Of a stretch of DNA of 64,000 nt, positions 57,445-64,000 are shown in pieces. The first letter of the stretch is position 1, and the number at the start of each line of letters is the position of its first letter. The notes beneath the pieces are model-generated. The model was given only the letters and a program-made list of their open reading frames with translations. It did not search any database and was not told where the DNA came from. The position numbers were made by a program, and so were the translations under genes. This DNA comes from CAVVXX01 sp963707975 (lineage in GTDB: Bacteria; Pseudomonadota; Alphaproteobacteria; Micropepsales; Micropepsaceae), in contig OY970177.1 in assembly GCA_963707975.1 (NCBI GenBank), forward strand, positions 1,860,001 to 1,924,000, in the 5' to 3' direction.

Positions 57445-58347
57445 ATGACCACCATTGCATTTATTGGCCTCGGAAATATGGGCGGGCCGATGGCGCGCAA
57501 TCTGCTTAAGGCGCAACAACTGGTGCGTGCATTCGATCTTTCCAGGCCCGCGACCGATGCGGCGAAGGCAGCAGGCGCAACCATCGCGGCGTCCGTGCGC
57601 GAAGCGGTGCAGGGGGCCGAAGTGGTGATCACCATGCTGCCGGCAGGCGCGCACACGCGCGCGGTTTATCTGGGAGCGGACGGCGTGCTGGCAGCGGCCT
57701 CAAAAGGCACGCTGCTGATCGATTGCTCGACCATCGACATCGACTCCGCCAAGGCCGTGCACGAGGCCGCCGCCAAAGCGGGTTTCGATTTCCTCGACGC
57801 GCCGGTTTCGGGGGGCGTCGGCGGCGCGGAAGCGGCCACGCTGACCTTCATGTGCGGTGGCGCGGAAAAGGCGTTCGCGCGCGCGCAGCCGGTGCTGGAA
57901 AAAATGGGCAAGCGCGTAGTGCTGGCGGGCGGGCCCGGCATGGGGCAGGCGGCCAAAATCTGCAACAACATGTTGCTGGCCATTTCGACGATCGGCACCT
58001 GCGAGGCCTTCGTGCTGGGCGAGAAGCTGGGTCTTTCCCACGCCAAGCTGTTCGAGATCGCGTCTACATCATCTGGCCAGTGCTGGTCGCTCACCACTTA
58101 CTGCCCGGTGCCGGGACCAGTGCCAACATCGCCCGCCAATCGCGATTACAAGGCGGGGTTCACGGTGGCCATGATGTTGAAGGACCTCAAGCTCGCCCAG
58201 AACGCGGCGGCCGCCGCGGGCGCGGCCACGCCTTTGGGCGCAGAGGCTGCCCAGTTGTACGCCCTGCTCGCCGCGCGGGGGGCGGACGGCCTCGATTTCT
58301 CGGGCATCATCAAGATGATAAGGGGCGAATCCGCCGCGCACGCTTAA
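57445..58347 (+). CDS. mmsB: 3-hydroxyisobutyrate dehydrogenase
   Basis: Oxidises 3-hydroxyisobutyrate to methylmalonate semialdehyde with NAD+ in valine catabolism. 300 residues: dinucleotide motif IAFIGLGNMGGPMARNLL, substrate motif DAPVSGGVGGAEAATLTFM, and catalytic Lys in MGQAAKICNNMLLA. GGGAG precedes the ATG. It pairs functionally with the preceding hydrolase. Confidence 0.95.
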   Translation: MTTIAFIGLGNMGGPMARNLLKAQQLVRAFDLSRPATDAAKAAGATIAASVREAVQGAEVVITMLPAGAHTRAVYLGADGVLAAASKGTLLIDCSTIDIDSAKAVHEAAAKAGFDFLDAPVSGGVGGAEAATLTFMCGGAEKAFARAQPVLEKMGKRVVLAGGPGMGQAAKICNNMLLAISTIGTCEAFVLGEKLGLSHAKLFEIASTSSGQCWSLTTYCPVPGPVPTSPANRDYKAGFTVAMMLKDLKLAQNAAAAAGAATPLGAEAAQLYALLAARGADGLDFSGIIKMIRGESAAHA

Positions 58348-58359
58348 GCCGGTATTAAC
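58344..58359. promoter_or_regulatory. Candidate CtrA binding site, TTAA-N7-TTAAC
   Basis: TTAAgccggtaTTAAC fits the full CtrA consensus of alphaproteobacteria with exact seven-base spacing. It begins inside the mmsB stop codon and lies 53 bases before the LdtR-like gene. Only the match and position support it. Confidence 0.4.
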
Positions 58360-58412
58360 GAGCTCGCTGCTAGTTTCCCGCGTCTGGATGGGGTTTAGGC
58401 CACGGGGAAACA

Positions 58413-58916
58413 ATGACGGCTTTGGCGAAAGCACAGGCTGAGTTCGAGCAGGCGGGCGATCTGGGCGCGCGCTATCTCGAATGCCTTAATCTGGTCGAGC
58501 GGCTGCACCGCCAATTGCTCGACGTGATCAAGGACGAGCTCGACCGCCGCGCCGAGCGCGAGGTCAATTCCGTGCAGGCGCTGCTGCTGTTCAACATCGG
58601 CGATCAGGAGTTGACGGCGGGCGAGCTGCGCAGCCGCGGTCACTATCTGGGCTCGAATGTTTCCTACAATCTGAAGAAGCTCGTCGAGATGGGCTACATC
58701 AACCACGAGCGCTCCGACACCGACCGCCGCTCCGTGCATGTCAGCTTGACCGATAAGGGCAACCAGATCCGCGACGCGGTGACAAAATTGTTCGAGCGCC
58801 ATCTGGAATCGATCGAGGCGGTGGGCAATGTGGGCGCGGGCGATTTCGAGAGCCTGAACGCCAGCCTGCGCCGGCTCGAGCGCTTCTGGCTCGACCAGGT
58901 GCGGTACCGACTCTAA
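58413..58916 (+). CDS. ldtR: LdtR-like MarR-family regulator
   Basis: 167 residues, winged helix. EVNSVQALLLFNIGDQELTA, GHYLGSNVSYNLKKLVEMG and SDTDRRSVHVSLTDKG match the alphaproteobacterial MarR subgroup that contains LdtR, a regulator of L,D-transpeptidase and stress genes. The subgroup is recognised from memory, so the symbol is tentative. A candidate CtrA site lies upstream. Confidence 0.72.
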   Translation: MTALAKAQAEFEQAGDLGARYLECLNLVERLHRQLLDVIKDELDRRAEREVNSVQALLLFNIGDQELTAGELRSRGHYLGSNVSYNLKKLVEMGYINHERSDTDRRSVHVSLTDKGNQIRDAVTKLFERHLESIEAVGNVGAGDFESLNASLRRLERFWLDQVRYRL

Positions 58917-59027
58917 TTTAATTCGTATACGGATTTATTGAACGGCGCGCGTGGAATTATTTCCGCGGGCGGGCTTTGCCTCGGATCGTTCCCTTTCATT
59001 CCCCTGGCGAGCCACGCGAGGGGTAGT

Positions 59028-59090
59028 GTGGGACGCCGGTCCGGGCGTTCCACAATTGTTTAAAAAGGATGCCCAAAACCGGCATCCCAC
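59028..59090. repeat. Nested inverted repeats, two hairpins with alternative pairing
   Basis: GTGGGACGCC (59028-59037) pairs with GGCGTTCCAC (59044-59053) with one G-T wobble. GGATGCC (59067-59073) pairs perfectly with GGCATCC (59081-59087). In addition GTGGGACGCCGG can pair with CCGGCATCCCAC (59079-59090), an alternative long hairpin. Confidence 0.7.
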
Positions 59091-59295
59091 GCCCGGCGTT
59101 TTATGGCGGCCCTGCTTTTTCCTTTCGCTTTCCTGGGCGCGCGCGAAACATGCGCGAGCCCCGGCAGCTACGGGGCATCCCGTCCGCCACGCCCAGCCGA
59201 TTTCCACGGTGGGCGGGTAGGCGAAAAAGCGCCGCCCTCGCGCCGGCGGCCAGACACCGGCCCCTTTAGAGGGACGGGAGCAAGCCGCCATTCTG

Positions 59296-59321
59296 CCCCG
59301 TGAGAGCCGTTACTCTCGGGG
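59296..59321. repeat. Strong stem-loop
   Basis: CCCC (59296-59299) and GAGAG (59302-59306) pair with CTCTC (59313-59317) and GGGG (59318-59321), leaving a two-base bulge and a six-base loop. Confidence 0.6.
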
Positions 59322-59567
59322 GCGCGCAAGCGCCGGCCGCACGGGCCACGTTGAGGACGGACGTCAACGCCCCCTCGCGCAATTGCCCCGCGCGGCGCAC
59401 TCAATATGGGGGCGTGCCAAGGGGTGGGGATGAAATTTTAGGTTTGCCGCGAAGGCCGCGGGAATCCTCGCCCCAAACATTACCAAAACGGGGATAAGTT
59501 CGTGCACGCGCCTTGCCTGCGGGCCGTTGAGGGGTAGCGTTGCCATCTCAGCCCGTGGGAGGGGAAT

Positions 59568-61901
59568 ATGGCGGCGGACAAAGCGGTATCGGCATTCGAC
59601 AGGCCGGGTGAAGATCCCGTCAGCAACGTCCTGAAATGGATCCTGCTCGCCGTTGCGGTCGTCACTTACGCCATTCTCGGTTGGACGACCTTCGCCACTT
59701 ATCAGCAAGCCCCGCCACAGCCCGAGCGGTTTGTCGCCGCCGGTAACACGGTGCTGATGACCAGCACCGACATCGTGGCCGGCAAGGCCGGATTCCAAAA
59801 AGCCGACCTGATGGATTACGGCAGCCTCTATGGCATGGGCTCGTATTTCGGTCCCGATTACACTGCACAGAATTTGGTCCGGCTGGCGACACTGACGCGG
59901 GAAAACGTGGCGTAGGCGCAATATGGCAAGGCCTTCGCTGCGCTCGACAAAATGCAGGCCTCGGCCGTCACTACCGAAATGCAAAGCGAATTGCAGGGCC
60001 TCGATCTTTCGGCGTCCACAGTAAATGTGCCCGCGGCGCTGGCGAGCGCCATCACCACGCTGCAAAGCCAGATTGCGACGGAACTGCAAAATCACGATTT
60101 CGAAAAAGGCTGGACGCAGGCCTATAGCCTGAATGACGCGGAAGCGCGCGCAACGGCGGATTTTCTCATCTACTCTTCGTTCACCACAGTGGCACGCCGG
60201 CCCGGCAGCACGGCGTCTTGGACGCAGAATTGGCCCTTCGAGCCGATGGTCGGCAACACCCCGACCACGGCCACCTTCCGTTGGACGTGGATCAGTTTCT
60301 GCTTCACGTTTTTTGCCTTCGGCACCGTGCTTTATATTTATCAGCGCTATCTCAACGATCCCGATCTCGCGCCGATGGACCCTGTGTTGGCGGCGTTCCG
60401 GCCGCTGACGCCAAGCCAGCGCAAAGTTGGCAAATATTTTCTGATCGTCGCGGCGGTGCTGCTGTTGCAGATTTTGGTCGGCAGCATCATGGCGCATTAC
60501 TATTCCGAGCGTGCGGCCTTTTATGGTTTCAAGATAGACGCCGTCCTGCCGTTCAATTTCCTGCGCGATGTACACATCCAGACGCCCATTGTCTGGATTG
60601 GCCTGTCGTGGATTGGCGCTGCGCTGTTTCTGGCGCCCAGCATCAGCGGACGCGAGGCCAGGCTGCAGGGGCCGCTGGTCGATTTGCTGTTTTGGGTAAC
60701 GCTCGCCATCGTACTAGGCGCGCTGGCCGGCGATTACCTGGGCATCATGGGCTATATCAAGGAAGGCTGGTTCTGGTTCGGCAATCAGGGCCTCTCCTAC
60801 ATCCAGCTTGGCCGCGCCTGGCAGATCGGATTCTTCGCGGGGCTGGTCATCTGGAGCGTGCTGGTGTTCCGGGCGCTGTGGCCCACGCGCGATACGCTGT
60901 GGGCCGCCACGCGCCAGTTCTGGACCGGGCGCATTCGCCTGGAACACTTGATCTGGGCGTCAACCATCAACATCGCATTGCTTTATGCCTTCGGCATGAT
61001 TCCGCTCACCGGCATCGAGAAGTCTTTCACCATCACCGATTTCTGGCGCTGGTGGGTGGTGCATCTGTGGGTCGAGCAGTCGTTCGAGTTTTTCGCGGCG
61101 GCGATCAGCGCCTATCTTCTCATAGCGGTGGGGCTTGTTTCGCGCCGCTTGGCGGAGCGCGCCGTGCTCCTTGAACTTATTCTCATCTTCCTGGGAGGCG
61201 TGCTCGGCACCGGCCACCACCTTTATTGGGCAGGCGAGCCAGGCATGTGGGTGCCGCTGGGCACGATGTTCTCGTTCATCGAAGTGCTGCCGCTAGTGCT
61301 GCTGATTATCGATGCGATCCAGCACGGCCGCATGATAAAGGCGCACCAGGAATTCAAATACGGTCTCGCCTACACCTATATTCTTGGCGCCACCTTCTGG
61401 AATTTTGTCGGCGCGGGCGTCTTCGGCGGCGGCACGATCAACGCGCCGCTGGTCAATTATTACGAGCATGGCACTTTCCTAACGCTCAACCACGCGCACA
61501 CGGCGCTGTTCGGCGCCTTCGGCTTGCTTGGCATCGGGCTGATTTATTTCTGTCTGCGCTACGCGGCAGGCGACCGCATTGCCTTCAACGAGAAGCTAGG
61601 GCGGTGGGCGTTCTGGCTTTACAATATCGGCATGGTGATGTGGATCGTGCTCAACTTCTTTCCCATCGGCTGGCCGCAGCTTGATGCGGTGTTCGAGCAC
61701 GGGCTCGCCTATGCGCGCAGCAATGAGTTCTATAACACCACTCTGTTCTGGCAGTGGATGCGGATGCCCGGCGATGTGGTCTTCGCGGTGGGCGCGCTGC
61801 TGATGGCCTGGGATTTTCTGATCAAATTGGGTCCGCTGTTCCCGCAATTTATCGCACGCATGCTGCCGGGGCCCAAGGCGGGCTTGGCCGCTGCTGAATA
61901 A
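59568..61901 (+). CDS. norB: Quinol-dependent nitric oxide reductase (qNor) with in-frame TAG
   Basis: Reduces NO to N2O using quinol; single-subunit NorB with an N-terminal extension. The frame opens at ATG 59568 (GGGAGGGG upstream), meets TAG at 59913-59915 after TLTRENVA, and continues in the same frame to 61901 (778 codons in all). The N-terminal part has one helix and YGSLYGMGSYFGPDYTA; the haem-copper core has metal ligands in VVHLWVEQSFEFF, GTGHHLYWAG and TLNHAHTALFGAFG. The TAG replaces a sense codon; GAG, CAG or AAG to TAG is one change. Either a truncating mutation or a sequence error. Confidence 0.85.
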
Positions 61902-62149
61902 ACGGATAGAATTTTATTTCGGGCGGAATTGCGCAAACGATTCAGTCACGGACGACAATTTTTGTTCGATCGCACAGCATTTGTAACAGGATGATTTCGT
62001 GTAAAACGCAATCCCCGGCTGTTGCAGGCGGAATAGAGGCACGCGGGGGCGATATAGGATAAGGTCTCCATAGATTACGGCGGGGTATGTTTTAACAATA
62101 ATTATCGCGGAAAATTATCGCGCCGCTGGGCATCATTTCGGGGGAAGTC

Positions 62150-64000
62150 ATGCGTAAAATGTTGCTGGCCGGGATTTGTGCGCTGACAGCGCTTGGCAGC
62201 CAAGGCTCTTTCACATTTGCGGCCGATGAAAATCCGCCGCCCTCACTCTCTCCCGCTCCATCACCCGCGCCATCGCGTTCCACGAACGGGACGCCCGCGG
62301 TCGAGATTGTGCGCAAGCATATCGATATCGACGTGAACAGCGACGGGAGCTTCACGCAGCATAGCGAAGTGCTGCTGCGCGTTCTGTCGCAACAGGGCGT
62401 CGAGGCGCTGCGCCAAACATCGATTGCCTACTCCGAGCCGAACCAGAAAGGCGATATATTGGAGGCTTACACGCTGAAGCCGAACGGCACGCGCATCGAC
62501 GTGCCGCGCGACAAGATCATGGAAGGTTATGGCGCAACCACGGCCGCAGGTTTCTATGGCACGAAGACGAAGAGCGCCTATTTCCAGAATGTCGAAGTTG
62601 GCGATGAAGTGGGAACGGCGACCAAAATCGAACAGACCATTCCCTGGTATCCCGGGCAATTCGAAGATGGCTTTGCATTCGGCAAATCTTTTGTTGTCCA
62701 CGACCTGCAGGTGACGCTGACCGCGCCCGCCGACCTTGCGATGAAATTCGACGTCGTGGGGCTTGAAGGTGGTACCCCGGAAAATTCGGGCCGCAAGGTT
62801 CGCAGAACCTGAACCTTTCACAATGATGCGCCGGAAATTCCCGAAGCCGGCAGCGTGCAGAAACTGGACAATGTCCCCCATTTCATTGTCAGTACGTTTC
62901 CCGATTTTGCCTCCATCGGGGTGCAATACGCCAAATTCTCGCACTTCAAAGCCCAGCCCAATGACGACATCAAGGCGCTGGCCGAACAGCTGACGGTGGG
63001 CGTGACCGATCGAAAAGAGCAGGTGCACCGGATGTATGACTGGGTTTCGAAGAATATAAAATATGTGCCGATCGTTCTGGGAAATGGCGGCCTGGTGCCG
63101 CACCAGGCGGCAGACGTGCTGCGCAATCGCTTCGGCGACTGCAAGGACCACGATGTCCTGCTTCGCGCATTTCTAGCGGCCAAGGGGATCGACAGCACGC
63201 CGGTGCTGATCAATGCCGCGAGCCCCGCAGAGCTTCCCAGCATTGCCTATTCCGGATCGTTCGATCATGTGATCACTTATATTCCGGAATTCGATCTTTA
63301 TCTGGATTCGACCGCCAAATATGCGCCCTTCGGCGTGCTGCCGAACCTGGATTCCGACAGGCCCGTTCTGATTGTTGCGACCGGCGCCGTTGCGCGCACG
63401 CCGCCGGTTGCCGCGTCGAACACGCAATATAACCAGATTACCTCGGTCAACATTAATGCCGATGGCAGCGCCAGCGGGGAAACGCACGTCACCGCCACGG
63501 GCGAAATCGCCACCGAGATTAGGGCGACGATGAGCGCCATCGTTGCCGGCCGGGAGCGGGATTATCTTCGCGCGACGACACCGTCATTCGTGGACGGCGA
63601 CTATACCAGGGACGACCCTTCTGCGCTGACCGATCCCTATAGCATCGATGCCCATTACACCTTGACGGGCGTGTTGGCGCTTCCGGGACCGAAGGCGACA
63701 TATTTTACCATCGGCTTTCATCCCATTTATCTGACCGGCATTGTCGCGCCAGGCTGGGAGAGCAGGCAATCTGCTTATCTCTGCCCCTCGTTAAGCGCGC
63801 ATGAGGAAACCACGATCACGTTTCCCTCGGCTGCTCACATCATGTTCGTGCCCAAGGGTGGCAATATCACGACCGAAGACATAAATGTGAACATGAATTA
63901 CGAAAGAATCGATGCGCATACGCTCAAGGAAACGCTGGCGCTTAATGTTGCGCATCCGCATCTGATTTGTACGGCCGATTACTACAACCGGGTGCGGGGC
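62150..64000 (+). CDS. DUF3857/transglutaminase-like exported protein, partial, with in-frame TGA
   Basis: Starts ATG 62150 with a signal peptide (MRKMLLAGICALTALGS) and a Pro-rich stretch. DUF3857 spans about residues 45-220 (VEIVRKHIDIDVNSDGS, QKGDILEAYTLKPNG, FYGTKTKSAYF). TGA at 62810-62812 interrupts VRRT-stop-TFHNDAPEIP; TGG (Trp) would fit the family. The frame then continues open to the window end with a transglutaminase-like core: Cys331 in FGDCKDHDVLL, His373 in SFDHVITY, Asp386 in LYLDSTAKY. Function unknown; such proteins are periplasmic and often lie near TonB-dependent systems. The 3' end is outside the window. Confidence 0.78.

Larger units (their letters stand above)
58917..59567. 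other. Hairpin-rich non-coding stretch before norB
   Basis: 651 bases with no convincing gene. Open frames on either strand (for example 58935-59291 minus) have no family-like sequence or ribosome site. It contains many inverted repeats: 59028-59053, 59067-59087, and 59296-59321, plus a GGGG/CCCC-closed structure near 59424-59475 with an inner CCGCG/CGCGG stem. It could hold a structured RNA or a palindromic element; nothing assigns it. Confidence 0.55.

Noticed and set aside
58935..59291. 118-residue minus-strand frame in the stretch before norB
   Set aside because: Sequence consists of repeat-derived Arg/Pro/Ala; no start context; the region is better explained by hairpins.
62810..62812. 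Selenocysteine at the TGA in the DUF3857 gene
   Set aside because: Family position fits Trp, not Cys, and no SECIS-like hairpin follows.

Overview
The window is a gene-dense, GC-rich chromosomal segment of an alphaproteobacterium. The evidence is the conserved lipid A cluster containing lpxI (not lpxH), the order trpE/trpG-trpD-trpC-moaC-moeA-lexA-comEC-gltX-gltA-lpxB, a GTTC-N7-GTTC LexA box, an E1-beta subunit carrying its own lipoyl domain, and a Mg-type HemB. I cannot fix the family from sequence alone.

Layout. 1-6140 (+): bamA (3' part), skp, lpxD, fabZ, lpxA, lpxI, lpxB, i.e. outer-membrane protein assembly and lipid A synthesis. 6137-20332 (mostly -): gltA, gltX, then comEC (+), lexA, moeA, moaC, trpC, trpD, trpG, a SET-domain gene (+), trpE and ppiD. 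20424-28922 (mostly +): tpiA, an ion channel, a VOC protein, a secreted esterase (-), a degenerate receiver protein, secG, pyrG, a cupin, an RraA-like protein and kdsA. 28939-33738: a Tat-exported tyrosinase, MAPEG, eno, then a more AT-rich insert (TonB-like protein and a ParE toxin-antitoxin pair), then an ftsB-like gene. 33946-41075: a pyruvate dehydrogenase cluster, pdhA-pdhB-GFA-GFA-pdhC-DUF3667-lpdA, with three extra genes inserted. 41088-50474: an OmpA remnant, tRNA-Thr, HD protein, lipoprotein, DUF502, metG, PEBP, glycosyltransferase-like protein, bpt, flavin reductase and penicillin acylase. 50475-64000: modA, a marR-emrA-emrB efflux operon with a visible operator, tetR, hemB, two valine-catabolism genes, an LdtR-like regulator, a structured non-coding stretch, a quinol NO reductase and the start of a DUF3857/transglutaminase protein.

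Many reading frames are broken. I see six single-base indels (lpxD, comEC twice, the TonB-like gene, the second GFA gene, pdhC) and three in-frame stops (VOC gene, norB, DUF3857 gene). Several hit genes that should be essential, and three of the indels lie at runs of 4 to 6 identical bases. Consensus errors in a draft or metagenome-derived assembly are therefore the first explanation; real pseudogenes or recoding are less likely.

Two families of intergenic palindromes occur, each in two copies. Four convergent gene pairs end in exactly 4-base stop-codon overlaps. I found no CRISPR array, prophage, transposase or rRNA. The least conventional arrangements are the GFA/DUF3667 genes inside the pyruvate dehydrogenase cluster, the tyrosinase with a C-terminal beta domain, and the hairpin-rich stretch before norB.
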